Shown here: positions 47,513-55,782 of the stretch, piece by piece
How the letters are laid out: every line of letters begins with the position of its first letter
How positions within the stretch are numbered: position 1 is the stretch's first letter
NCBI GenBank assembly: GCA_025698865.1
Contig: JAILWQ010000004.1
Coordinates: 124,001 to 188,000 of the forward strand
Source of the DNA: Erythrobacter sp.
GTDB taxonomy: Bacteria > Pseudomonadota > Alphaproteobacteria > Sphingomonadales > Sphingomonadaceae
Reading direction: 5' to 3'
DNA length: 64,000 nt
Notes under the pieces: model-generated
The model's database searches: none
What the model was told of the DNA's origin: nothing
Seen by the model: the letters and a program-made list of their open reading frames with translations, nothing else
Program-made: the position numbers and the translations under genes

Positions 47513-48535
47513 ATGACCTGGCAGGAACAGGCCCTTCCCGGCAACCACCCGGTGGTGACCAGCGGGAAAATCGGCGTGCTGCTCGTCAATCTCGGCACGC
47601 CGGAAGGGCCGGATGCGCGCTCGGTGAAGCGCTATCTCGGCGAATTCCTCTCCGACCGGCGGGTGGTGGAAATCCCCGCCATCGCGTGGCAGCCGATCCT
47701 GCGCGGCATCGTCCTCAACACTCGTCCGAAAAAGAGCGCCGAGGCCTATCGCAAGGTCTGGCGCGCGGACGGATCGCCGCTCGCCGCCATCACCCGCGCG
47801 CAGGCGGACAAGCTCGGCCCGATGCTCGGCGACGGCGTCCAAGTCCGGTGGGCCATGCGCTACGGCGAACCGGCGATCGGCGGCGAATTGCAGGCGCTGA
47901 TGGATGCCGGTTGCGAGCGCATTCTGCTCGCCCCGCTCTATCCGCAATACTGCGCCGCCACGACCGCAACGGTTGTGGACAAGGCTGCGGACAAGCTGCG
48001 GGAAATGCGTTGGCAACCGAGTCTGCGCACGCTTCCGCCCTATCATGACGACCCTGTCTATATCGACGCGCTCGCTGCCGATCTTAGCTCGCAGATCGAT
48101 GCGCTCGACTTCGATCCGGAGGTCCTGCTGCTGAGCTTCCACGGGATGCCGCAGCGCACGCTGGAACTCGGCGATCCCTATCACTGCCATTGCCGCAAGA
48201 CCGCGCGGCTGCTCGGCGCGCGGCTGGCGGATCGGGGCATGGAAATCCGCACCAGCTTCCAGTCCCGCTTCGGCCGCGCGAAATGGCTCGAACCCGCGAC
48301 CGATGCGACGATCGAGGAACTCGCGCGCTCCGGCACGAAGCGCCTCGCCATCGCCGCGCCGGGCTTTTCCGCCGACTGCCTCGAGACGCTGGAGGAGCTC
48401 GCCATTCAGGGCCGCGAGCAGTTTGATGGGGCGGGCGGCGAACGCTTCGCCGCGCTCGCCTGCCTCAATGACGGCCCGGCCGGAATGGCGATGCTGGAGA
48501 CGATCGTGCGGCGCGAACTGGCGGGCTGGATTTAA
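47513..48535 (+). CDS. hemH: ferrochelatase
   Basis: A protein of 340 residues that inserts iron into protoporphyrin in the last step of heme synthesis. Conserved blocks are VLLVNLGTPEGP (near 22), YGEPAIGG, LYPQYCAATTATV, the catalytic His in LLSFHGMPQRTLELGDPYHCHC (near 206) and FQSRFGRAKWLEPAT. The Cys pair in YHCHC may be part of a cluster or may be incidental. It follows the orphan molybdenum hydroxylase by 13 bases, so they may share a transcript. Confidence 0.93.
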   Translation: MTWQEQALPGNHPVVTSGKIGVLLVNLGTPEGPDARSVKRYLGEFLSDRRVVEIPAIAWQPILRGIVLNTRPKKSAEAYRKVWRADGSPLAAITRAQADKLGPMLGDGVQVRWAMRYGEPAIGGELQALMDAGCERILLAPLYPQYCAATTATVVDKAADKLREMRWQPSLRTLPPYHDDPVYIDALAADLSSQIDALDFDPEVLLLSFHGMPQRTLELGDPYHCHCRKTARLLGARLADRGMEIRTSFQSRFGRAKWLEPATDATIEELARSGTKRLAIAAPGFSADCLETLEELAIQGREQFDGAGGERFAALACLNDGPAGMAMLETIVRRELAGWI

Positions 48536-48546
48536 GGGGCCGGCTT

Positions 48547-48564
48547 ACTTACACTGGCGTAAGT
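48547..48564. promoter_or_regulatory. palindromic operator candidate before the P450 gene
   Basis: ACTTAC, six bases, GTAAGT is a perfect inverted repeat 16 bases upstream of the cytochrome P450 start. The core TTACACTGGCGTAA resembles TetR-family operators. No TetR gene lies next to it, so the regulator would act in trans. Confidence 0.5.
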
Positions 48565-48579
48565 TGTCAGGAGCAACCC

Positions 48580-49974
48580 ATGGCCACGCTCTCCGCCCAC
48601 CACTCCGCCGAATTCCAGCCGACCCACTGGGCCGAGCGCCTGCCGCCCAACCAGCTGGACCATATACCCGGCGAAAAGGGCTGGCCCGTCGTCGGCCACA
48701 CTTTCAACCAGCTGAAGGACCCGCACGGCTTCGCCCGGCGGATGTTCGAGACCTACGGCCCGGTCTACAAGGTCCGCACCATGGGCGCCTGGCACGTCGC
48801 GCTGATCGGGGCCGAGGCGAACGAGCTGATGCTGTTCGACCGGGCGAAGATTTTCTCCAGCGATCAGGGATGGAGCCCGGTGCTTCACCGGCTGTTTCCC
48901 GGCGGGCTGATGCTGCTCGACTTCGATCATCACCGCGCCGACCGCCGCGCGCTCTCGATCGCCTTCAAGCCCGGCCCGATGCGCCATTACGCCGACAGCC
49001 TCAATCGCGGCATATCGGAACGGGTGCGCGAATGGGGCGGCACCGGCGGATCGCGCGAGATGCGCTTCTATCCGGCGATCAAGCAGCTGACGCTCGACCT
49101 TGCCGCGGACAGCTTCATCGGCCTCCCCTTCGGCCCCGAGGCGGACCGGATCAACAAAGCCTTCGTCGACATGGTCCAGGCCTCGATCGCGCCGATCCGC
49201 AAGCCCCTGCCCTTCACGCAGATGAAGAAGGGCGTCGACGGACGTGCCTTCCTGGTCGACTATTTCACCCGCGAGACGCTGCGCCGTAGAGAAAGGGGCG
49301 GCGGGCAAGACATGTTCAGCCAGTTCGCCACCGCCGAGTTCGACGATGGCAGCCTGATGGCGGTCGAGGCGGTCGTCGACCACATGAACTTCCTGATGAT
49401 GGCGGCGCACGACACGATCACCTCGAGCGCCACCTCGCTCGTCTATCTGCTGGCAAAGAACCCGCACTGGCAGGACCGTTTGCGCGAGGAACTGCGCGCG
49501 ATCACCGGGGGCAGCGGCGAACTGTCATACGACGATCTCGGCCGGCCGGAACTCACCGAGATGGCGTTCAAGGAAGCACTGCGGATGATCCCGCCCGTGC
49601 CGAGCATTCCGCGCCGGGCGCTGCGCAGCTTCGAATATGCCGGCTACACCATCCCCGCCGGAGCCTCGGTGGGCATCAACCCGCACCTCGTCCATCACAT
49701 GGAGGAACACTGGTCCGAGCCCGATCGCTTCGATCCCGAGCGGTTCACCGCGGACAAGGTGAAGGCGCGGCACAAATACGCCTGGGTCCCCTTCGGCGGA
49801 GGCGCGCATATGTGCCTCGGCCTCCACTTCGCCTACATGCAGATCAAGGTGCTGATGGCGCAGTTGCTGACCCGCTACCGGATCGAGGTGGAGCGGGGTT
49901 ACGATCCCGACTGGCAGGCCTGGCCGATCCCGCAGCCCACGGACGGGCTGGTGATCACTCTCCGTCCGCTCTGA
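48580..49974 (+). CDS. cytochrome P450
   Basis: A protein of 464 residues. The I-helix oxygen-binding motif reads MAAHDTITS (near 275, with His where Gly is usual in AGxDT). The ExxR is in FKEALRMIPP (near 332), and the heme thiolate is in FGGGAHMCLGLHFA (Cys412). There is no membrane anchor, so it is a soluble bacterial class. It resembles the CYP families with a CYP51-like N terminus (PGEKGWPVVGHTFNQLKDP). The substrate is unknown. GGAG precedes the ATG and a palindrome lies just upstream. No ferredoxin or reductase gene is nearby. Confidence 0.92.
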   Translation: MATLSAHHSAEFQPTHWAERLPPNQLDHIPGEKGWPVVGHTFNQLKDPHGFARRMFETYGPVYKVRTMGAWHVALIGAEANELMLFDRAKIFSSDQGWSPVLHRLFPGGLMLLDFDHHRADRRALSIAFKPGPMRHYADSLNRGISERVREWGGTGGSREMRFYPAIKQLTLDLAADSFIGLPFGPEADRINKAFVDMVQASIAPIRKPLPFTQMKKGVDGRAFLVDYFTRETLRRRERGGGQDMFSQFATAEFDDGSLMAVEAVVDHMNFLMMAAHDTITSSATSLVYLLAKNPHWQDRLREELRAITGGSGELSYDDLGRPELTEMAFKEALRMIPPVPSIPRRALRSFEYAGYTIPAGASVGINPHLVHHMEEHWSEPDRFDPERFTADKVKARHKYAWVPFGGGAHMCLGLHFAYMQIKVLMAQLLTRYRIEVERGYDPDWQAWPIPQPTDGLVITLRPL

Positions 49975-49990
49975 TCGGCGGATCGACGGG

Positions 49991-50149
49991 TCAACTGAAG
50001 TCGATCGCGATGCCGTCCTTGACCCAGTCGCCGTAGCGGGTGGGGCTCAGCGCTTCCTCGTTCGGGCAGGGCCTGGGTTCGGGCGGGGGGTTGTTGCTCC
50101 AGTGAGCCGGCTTCTCGAAGCCTTCGGGTCGTTTTGTCGCGCGTTCCAT
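49991..50149 (-). CDS. DUF1674 / succinate dehydrogenase assembly factor 4 family protein
   Basis: A short gene of 52 codons with the start ATG at 50149. The C-terminal SPTRYGDWVKDGIAIDF is the DUF1674 signature seen in SdhAF4, which protects flavinated SdhA before complex assembly. The N-terminal part is Lys/Pro-rich (KRPEGFEKPAHWSNNPPP). The sdh genes are not in the window. It is divergent from rsmB, 54 bases away. Confidence 0.87.
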   Translation of the reverse strand: MERATKRPEGFEKPAHWSNNPPPEPRPCPNEEALSPTRYGDWVKDGIAIDFS

Positions 50150-50203
50150 ATGGCGGAAATGCGCGCACTGGCGCCCGGTTTCAATGGCGGGTAGGGGCTT
50201 TCG

Positions 50204-51451
50204 ATGCCCACCCCTTCAGGATTCCACGCGCGCCGCGCCGCCCTGCGGATGCTCGATGCCGTGCTGCGGCGGGGCGAGACGCTCGATCAGGCGCTCGGCG
50301 GCGCGACGCAGGACGTGCGCAAGCCCGAGGATCGGGCGCTGGCCCGCGCGATCGCGAACGAGACCCTGCGCTGGCTGGTCGATCTCGACGCCCTGATCGA
50401 TTCCGCCACGGCGAAGCCTCTGCCCCCCGATGCCAAGCCGCGCATGGTGCTGCGGCTGATGCTCGCGCAGTGGTTGCGGCTCGACACGCCGCCCCATGCG
50501 GTGGTCGCGACCGGCCTGCCGCTGCTCGCCGGTGGTCCGCGGCGGCTGGCGCACGGGGTCTTCGCCACGCTGACCAAGCGCGAGGCGGGCCTGCCCGATC
50601 AGCCGAGCCTGCCGGCCGAGGTCGCCGCGCGCTGGCAGGAGAGGGCACCCGAAATCGCGCGGGGCCTCGCCGAACCGCCGCCGCTCGACCTAACGCTGCG
50701 CGATCCCGCACGGACCGCGCACTGGGCGAGCCGGCTCGGCGGCGAGAGCCTGCTGCCGGGGCATCTGCGCCTGCCGCGCGGATCAGCCGTCGAAAAGCTC
50801 GAAGGCTTCGCCGAAGGGGAATGGTGGGTTCAGGATCTCGCCGCCTCCCTGCCGGCGCGGCTGCTCGGGAATGGGGAGGGGCGCAACGCGCTCGACCTGT
50901 GCGCCGCTCCGGGGGGCAAGACGCTTCAGCTGGCGGCAGCGGGGTGGAAGGTCACCGCGCTCGACATGTCGAAGCGGCGGCTCGATCTCCTCAAGGCCAA
51001 TCTCAAGCGCACAGGCCTCGCCGCGAGCACAGTCCGCGCCGACGCGCTGAAATGGGAGCCGCGCCACAGTTTCGACGCGATCCTGATCGACGCGCCCTGC
51101 ACCGCCACCGGCACGGCGCGGCGCCATCCCGACGTGCTCCACCGCATCCATCCGCGGCAGATCGCGGAAATGGCGGAATTGCAGACGGCTCTGCTGGAAC
51201 GGGCCAAAGACTGGCTGAAGCCAGGCGGCACGCTGGTCTACGCGGTCTGCTCGCTGGAGCACGAGGAAGGCGAAGAGCGCGCAGTGGAAATGGATGTGCC
51301 GCTCGCCCCGATCCTCGACGCGGAGCTGCCCGAAACCCTCGCCCCGACGTCGGAAGGCTGGCTGCGCACCGATCCCGGAATGCTCCCGGACCATGGCGGT
51401 CTCGACGGTTTCTTCGTCGCCCGCTGGCGCGCGCCCTCGGACTTCAGGTAA
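50204..51451 (+). CDS. rsmB: 16S rRNA (cytosine-C5) methyltransferase RsmB-like
   Basis: A protein of 415 residues. The N-terminal NusB-like helical domain (ARRAALRMLDAVLRRGETL, RALARAIANETLRW) is followed by a methyltransferase domain: WWVQDLAASLPARLL, DLCAAPGGKTLQL (SAM site near 230), DAPCTATGTARRHPD (first Cys near 302) and VYAVCSLEHEEGE (second, catalytic Cys near 350). It methylates C967 of 16S rRNA in E. coli numbering. The housekeeping gene fmt or def is not adjacent here. Confidence 0.9.
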   Translation: MPTPSGFHARRAALRMLDAVLRRGETLDQALGGATQDVRKPEDRALARAIANETLRWLVDLDALIDSATAKPLPPDAKPRMVLRLMLAQWLRLDTPPHAVVATGLPLLAGGPRRLAHGVFATLTKREAGLPDQPSLPAEVAARWQERAPEIARGLAEPPPLDLTLRDPARTAHWASRLGGESLLPGHLRLPRGSAVEKLEGFAEGEWWVQDLAASLPARLLGNGEGRNALDLCAAPGGKTLQLAAAGWKVTALDMSKRRLDLLKANLKRTGLAASTVRADALKWEPRHSFDAILIDAPCTATGTARRHPDVLHRIHPRQIAEMAELQTALLERAKDWLKPGGTLVYAVCSLEHEEGEERAVEMDVPLAPILDAELPETLAPTSEGWLRTDPGMLPDHGGLDGFFVARWRAPSDFR

Positions 51452-51499
51452 GCCGTCTTGCAGCGGCAGTGCCCGATGCACCGCCGCCGCGAAGGATGG

Positions 51500-52039
51500 T
51501 CAGGCGCCCGCCTTGAGGTGCTTCTGGAAGCTCTTGCGCAGCTTCATCAGCTTGGGCGGAATGGTCGCCTGGCAGTAGGGATTGCGCTGGCCCTCGCCCT
51601 CCCAGTATTCCTGATGGTAATCCTCGGCCGGATACCAGGTGCCGTTCTCGATCGTGGTCACGGCCTCCTCGCCCGCATGGTCCGCGTTCCAGCGCTCGAT
51701 CGCGGCTTTGGCCTCGTCCGCTTGCCCCTCGAGCGGGAAGATCGCGCTGCGATACTGCGTGCCGACATCGTTGCCCTGCCGGTTGAGCTGGGTCGGATCG
51801 TGCGTGCCCATGAACACGTCGAGCAGGTCGCCGAGCGCGATTTCCTGCGGATCGAACTCGACCTTCACCGCCTCGGCATGGCCGGTCGTGCCGCTGCACA
51901 CCTGCTTGTAGGTCGGATCGGGGGCATCGCCGCCAATATAGCCGCTCTCGACGCTCTTCACGCCCACGACATCGTTCATCACCGCTTCGGTGCACCAGAA
52001 GCATCCGCCCGCCATGATCGCGGTCTGGGTATCGGCCAT
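51500..52039 (-). CDS. msrA: peptide-methionine (S)-S-oxide reductase
   Basis: A protein of 179 residues with the catalytic motif GGCFWCTEA (Cys near 13-16), GYIGGDAPDPTYKQVCSGTTGHAEAV and DPTQLNRQGNDVGTQYRS. It reduces the S epimer of methionine sulfoxide. The start at ATG 52039 has AAAAGGAG upstream; the longer frame is not conserved. It is divergent from the exported methyltransferase-like gene. Confidence 0.93.
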   Translation of the reverse strand: MADTQTAIMAGGCFWCTEAVMNDVVGVKSVESGYIGGDAPDPTYKQVCSGTTGHAEAVKVEFDPQEIALGDLLDVFMGTHDPTQLNRQGNDVGTQYRSAIFPLEGQADEAKAAIERWNADHAGEEAVTTIENGTWYPAEDYHQEYWEGEGQRNPYCQATIPPKLMKLRKSFQKHLKAGA

Positions 52040-52145
52040 TCTCGTATCTCCTTTTCGCGAAGGCGAGATAGGAACGCGGGTCCTGCTTGTCATGGGGCAA
52101 ACGCGCGGGCAGAAGATCGGCCGACCTATCAGGGGAGAGAATTCG

Positions 52146-53003
52146 ATGCGTCACCTGCTCGCCGCCTGCGCCCTCGCCGCGCTCGCCACGCCCGTTCTGG
52201 CACAGGACACCGCCCGCCCGGCAGCCGCGAACGCGATGCAGGAGAGCGGGGCCGACCACGCCGCGCTCAGGCAGGCGCTGGCGATGGAGAACCGGGCGGA
52301 GGATTGCGCGCGCGACCAGTATCGCCATCCTTTCGAGACGCTCGATTTCTTCGAGGTCCGGCCGGGCATGACCGTGGTCGACTACATGCCGGCGAGCGGC
52401 TGGTATACTCGCGTGCTCGTGCCCTATCTCGGCGAACGGGGAAGGTATGTCAGCATGACGCCCAACCCCGCGGCCGCCGACAGCGAGCGCTTCGCCACCT
52501 ATTTCGGCGGCCTTCCCGACGCCTTCGCCAAGACCGCCGCCGACATCTCGGGCGAGCCTGGCGACAGGGGCGCACCGGTCTCGATCCATGCTTCGCAGGA
52601 CATGCCCGAAGACCTGACCGGACAGGTCGACCGGGTCCTCGTCTTCCGCGAGATGCACAATCTGCTGCGTTCGGGCGTGATGTACAACGAGCTGATGAAG
52701 ATGCGCAGCCTGCTCAAGGATGACGGAATGCTCGGCATCGTCCAGCACCGCGCCAAGGCGGACGCGCCGGGCGACTACACCACCGGCGCCAACGGCTATC
52801 TGCGTCAGGAAGACGTGATCGCTCTGGTCGAGGCGCATGGTTTCGAGCTGGTCGGCATGAGCGATGTGAACGCCAATCCGCGCGACACCGCCGATCACGA
52901 GGGCGGCGTCTGGCAGATGCCTCCGAGCTGGGGCGGCAAGAAGCCCGAGCTTCGCGATATCGGCGAATCCGATCGTATGACCCTGCTGTTCCGCAAGCGC
53001 TGA
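52146..53003 (+). CDS. exported protein with class I methyltransferase-like fold (COG4798 type)
   Basis: A protein of 285 residues. The first 19 residues (MRHLLAACALAALATPVLA) form a clean signal peptide. The mature protein keeps a methyltransferase-like core: RPGMTVVDYMPASGWYTRVLVPYLGERG (in the position of the SAM-binding loop), VDRVLVFREMHNLL, and LLKDDGMLGIVQHRA. The glycine-rich SAM loop is degenerate (DYMPASGWY). Since SAM is not expected in the periplasm, the reaction is unclear. A GGGGAGAG ribosome site precedes ATG 52146. Confidence 0.8.
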   Translation: MRHLLAACALAALATPVLAQDTARPAAANAMQESGADHAALRQALAMENRAEDCARDQYRHPFETLDFFEVRPGMTVVDYMPASGWYTRVLVPYLGERGRYVSMTPNPAAADSERFATYFGGLPDAFAKTAADISGEPGDRGAPVSIHASQDMPEDLTGQVDRVLVFREMHNLLRSGVMYNELMKMRSLLKDDGMLGIVQHRAKADAPGDYTTGANGYLRQEDVIALVEAHGFELVGMSDVNANPRDTADHEGGVWQMPPSWGGKKPELRDIGESDRMTLLFRKR

Positions 53004-53055
53004 TGCCATGAGAGCCGGTGGACTTCGCGCCGCCGGCTTCATACATGCGTCGGCG

Positions 53056-53931
53056 ATGAAGGAACTCACTCTCGCCGTTCTGCAATTGCCGCTCGCCCGC
53101 GAAGAGGAGGCGGCGAATATCGCTGCCGTGGCCGAGCTTGTCGCCGAAGCGGCGGGACGCGGCGCGCAGCTGGTGCTTCCGCCCGAACTGTTCGCCGGCG
53201 AATATTTCTGCCGCGTCGAGGACGAGGCGCTGTTCGCCCGCGCCCGGCCGACCGCCGAGCATCCCTCCGTCCTCGCCATGCAGGAACTGGCGGCGAAGCA
53301 CGCCGTGGCCATTCCGACCAGCTTCTTCGAGCGCGACGGGCATCACTATTACAACACGCTCGCGATGATCGGCCCCGATGGCGGCCTCATGGGCACCTAC
53401 CGCAAGAGCCACATTCCCGACGGACCGGGCTACGAGGAAAAATACTATTTCCGCCCCGGGAACGACGGCTTCAAGGTGTGGGACGTGCCCTGCACCGGCG
53501 GCACGGCGCAGGTCGGCGTCGGCATCTGCTGGGACCAGTGGTATCCCGAATGCGCGCGGGTCATGGCGCTCAAAGGGGCGGAGGTGCTGCTCTACCCGAC
53601 CGCGATCGGATCAGAGCCCTACGACGCGGATCTCGACACCAGCCGTATGTGGCGCCGCGCGATGATCGGCCATGCCGTCTCGAATTGCATGCCCGTCGCC
53701 GCCGCCAACCGCATCGGGCACGAAGGCACGCAGGACGCAGGCAACAGCTTCTACGGCCACAGCTTCATCAGCGACGAATGGGGCGATCTGGTGGCCGAGG
53801 TGGGGGCGAGCGAGGAAGGCGTGCTGATCGCGACGCTCGATCTCGAACGCGCCGCGAAACATCGGGCCGGCATGGGCTTCTTCCGTGACCGCCGGCCGCA
53901 GCTCTACACCCGCATCTGCGAGGACATCTGA
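53056..53931 (+). CDS. aguB: N-carbamoylputrescine amidase
   Basis: A protein of 291 residues of the nitrilase superfamily. The triad is Glu in VLPPELFAGEYF (near 42), Lys in YRKSHIPDGPGYEEKYYF (near 118) and Cys in GVGICWDQWYPE (near 157). The motifs and length match AguB, which makes putrescine from N-carbamoylputrescine. The partner agmatine deiminase (aguA) is not in the window. The start at ATG 53056 gives MKELTLAVLQLPL. It is followed five bases later by folK. Confidence 0.9.
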   Translation: MKELTLAVLQLPLAREEEAANIAAVAELVAEAAGRGAQLVLPPELFAGEYFCRVEDEALFARARPTAEHPSVLAMQELAAKHAVAIPTSFFERDGHHYYNTLAMIGPDGGLMGTYRKSHIPDGPGYEEKYYFRPGNDGFKVWDVPCTGGTAQVGVGICWDQWYPECARVMALKGAEVLLYPTAIGSEPYDADLDTSRMWRRAMIGHAVSNCMPVAAANRIGHEGTQDAGNSFYGHSFISDEWGDLVAEVGASEEGVLIATLDLERAAKHRAGMGFFRDRRPQLYTRICEDI

Positions 53932-53936
53932 CCGGC

Positions 53937-54458
53937 TTGGCGGGAACGCAGCGCTATCTCGCGGCGCTGGGGTCGAACATGCGACTGCCCGGCGTGGGCG
54001 GCCCCCGGCATGTCCTCGATGAGGCGATCCGGCGTATCGAGGACAGCGGGGCCAGGGTCGAAAAACGGTCCCGGACCATCTCGTCGCGCCCGATCGGTCC
54101 TTCGAGCCGGACCTACGCCAACGGCGCGGCGCAGATTGCATCGCCGCTCGATCCACCCCGGTTCCTCGCCCTGCTTCAGGGCATCGAGCGTGATCTCGGC
54201 CGGACGCGCCGGGGCGCCCCGTGGCGCGCCCGCACGATCGACCTCGATATCGTGTTGTGGGGTGGCGGCACATGGCACAGCGACCGCCTCATCATCCCCC
54301 ATCCACGCTTCCGCGAGCGCCTCTTCGTGCTCTCTCCATCAGCCGAAATCGCCCCCCACTGGCGCGATCCCGACAGCAATCTGACCACACGCCAGCTCTT
54401 TGCCCGCTTGACCCGCTCCCACCCGCTGCCTAGGTGCGCGCCGTGGTCGGGCCCTTAG
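53937..54458 (+). CDS. folK: 2-amino-4-hydroxy-6-hydroxymethyldihydropteridine diphosphokinase
   Basis: A protein of 173 residues starting at TTG 53937 directly after aguB. HPPK motifs are YLAALGSNM (near 8), RTYANGAAQI, LLQGIERDLGRTRRGAPWRARTIDLDIVLWG (the metal-binding Asp pair near 100) and IIPHPRFRERLFVL. It pyrophosphorylates the pterin in folate synthesis. Its 3' end overlaps the first ten bases of tRNA-Lys. Confidence 0.88.
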   Translation: MAGTQRYLAALGSNMRLPGVGGPRHVLDEAIRRIEDSGARVEKRSRTISSRPIGPSSRTYANGAAQIASPLDPPRFLALLQGIERDLGRTRRGAPWRARTIDLDIVLWGGGTWHSDRLIIPHPRFRERLFVLSPSAEIAPHWRDPDSNLTTRQLFARLTRSHPLPRCAPWSGP

Positions 54459-54524
54459 CTCAGTCGGTAGAGCAACTGACTTTTAATCAGTAGGTCGCTG
54501 GTTCGAACCCAGCAGGGCTCACCA
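54449..54524 (+). tRNA. tRNA-Lys (anticodon TTT)
   Basis: A 76-base tRNA with encoded CCA: acceptor GGGCCCT with AGGGCTC, D-loop AGCTCAGTCGGTAGAGC, anticodon loop CTTTTAA and T-loop GTTCGAACC. From position 26 to the 3' end it is repeated at 58476-58526 as an attachment site. The tRNA itself is complete on the left side of the element. Confidence 0.97.
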
Positions 54525-54526
54525 CT
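54474..54526 (+). repeat. attL, 53-bp direct repeat
   Basis: Begins with AACTGACTTTTAATCAG inside the anticodon arm of tRNA-Lys and ends two bases after the CCA. It is identical to 58476-58528. The flanking bases differ on both sides, which defines the limits. Confidence 0.93.
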
Positions 54527-54585
54527 ATAATTTCAGTAACTTAGCAGCGAATTTAGTGGTGTTGGCCGGGCGGCTCAAATCCGCC

Positions 54586-54722
54586 AAGGTAACATCAAGG
54601 TAACGGTTCGCTGAGTTATCCGGCCCATATGGTTTCGGCTGGACCGGACCCCGATCCGATGAGGGGGTGGGGGGGGTGTCCGACGATCGAGCCGATCGAT
54701 TCGTTACCGCCCGCGTTACCTT
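54586..54722. repeat. AAGGTAAC sites near attL (candidate arm-type integrase sites)
   Basis: AAGGTAAC occurs at 54586-54593 and 54597-54604 as a direct pair, and inverted as GTTACCTT at 54715-54722, with a partial GTTACC at 54703-54708. The same octamer recurs near attR. The rest of 54527-54777 holds no gene. Confidence 0.6.
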
Positions 54723-54777
54723 GACGCGCCCACGATCGCGCAAGCCATTGAAAGCGCAGGTCAATCAGCCTTGCCGC

Positions 54778-55212
54778 TCACTGATCCTCAATCAGTGTTC
54801 CGGTCTCAAGGCCAATCTGCCGAACCAACCGGGTCACGTCCGTTGCCGCTTGCTTGGCCACGTTTGCGTTCTCGAACAGTTGCCGCATAGCAGCTTCAAC
54901 ATCCTCGCATTCGCGCATCGTCCATATTAGACCCAACGGAATTGCAGGGTGAATCACAAGGTGCACCGCACCTCGGCCATCCTCTTCCTTCACCGTCAAT
55001 TCTGTGGCCGTTCGATCATATCGTAGAGCGTGGACTGGTTGGACAGCACTGGACCGCAATAGTTCGTTCAATCGCTTTTGCCCGCCGATCTCGGCTCGAT
55101 ACTGCGTTTGCGACACACGGCGCACGAAGGGCGCGAATGGAAAAATCCCAGGGGCCAACGTGAGGACGTGCGCGGGTTCGGCAACGTAAAAGGCGATCGA
55201 GCTTGCCAACAT
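54778..55212 (-). CDS. unknown protein of the tRNA-Lys element
   Basis: A protein of 144 residues with GGGAG seven bases before ATG 55212. The N terminus (MLASSIAFYVAEPAHVLTLA) is mildly hydrophobic but no clear signal peptide. The middle shows RVSQTQYRAEIGGQKRLNELL, and the C terminus is helical and acidic (RECEDVEAAMRQLFENANVA). I recognise no family. It is the last gene of the element operon, nearest attL, where cargo genes often lie. Confidence 0.65.
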   Translation of the reverse strand: MLASSIAFYVAEPAHVLTLAPGIFPFAPFVRRVSQTQYRAEIGGQKRLNELLRSSAVQPVHALRYDRTATELTVKEEDGRGAVHLVIHPAIPLGLIWTMRECEDVEAAMRQLFENANVAKQAATDVTRLVRQIGLETGTLIEDQ

Positions 55213-55269
55213 GTCAGTTCTCCCTTGTTCGCCCCAACGCTTCCAACCGACGATTGATTGAAACGCGGC

Positions 55270-55782
55270 TCATTTTTTGAGCGTTGCAATTAGCGTTTCG
55301 AGTTCATCGACCGATGCGCGCAGTTCTTTCAGTTCGCTTGCATCGAGCGCGGCCTTCATGCCTTGTGTTAGACGCGCAAATTCAGACGGACTAATTTCAC
55401 CACTCGTTGCCGCTTCGATCAAATCGTATGGGCTAGACGTTGCATCGAGTTCGATCGGTCGACCATCGCGCGGCAAAGTCATATCCAGCACGTATCGAAT
55501 TGCCGGGAAACTTTGTTGAGCGATTAGCACGCGCAATCCATCGATTGCATCGCCTGCTAACGCTTGAACGCTCGCAACAGCTTCGCGTGACTGTTTGTTG
55601 CGGCTTCCTGGCTTTCGACCGCCGAAACCAGGCAGGATGCGTCCGGTTTTCGGATCGCGGCCTTCCGGCGGAATCCACGGCGTTTCTTCGACCGGTGCGG
55701 TGGGCCGCGATACGCTAGCGCCAGCACGGCCAGCAGGCGGCGGCGGTGCGGGCGGATTAGGACGTTGCGATTGCTCGGTCAC
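55270..55782 (-). CDS. DUF5681-like protein of the tRNA-Lys element
   Basis: A protein of 170 residues. A Pro-rich N terminus leads to the block FGGRKPGSRNKQSR (near 60), which is characteristic of DUF5681 and similar phage-associated small proteins. The C-terminal third is helical (LKELRASVDELETLIATLKK), possibly a coiled coil. The GTG start at 55782 overlaps the stop of the primase-like stump as GTGA. A longer open frame upstream is antisense to nothing known and overlaps the primase gene, so I do not use it. It may be DNA-binding or terminase-small-subunit-like; this is uncertain. Confidence 0.7.
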   Translation of the reverse strand: MTEQSQRPNPPAPPPPAGRAGASVSRPTAPVEETPWIPPEGRDPKTGRILPGFGGRKPGSRNKQSREAVASVQALAGDAIDGLRVLIAQQSFPAIRYVLDMTLPRDGRPIELDATSSPYDLIEAATSGEISPSEFARLTQGMKAALDASELKELRASVDELETLIATLKK

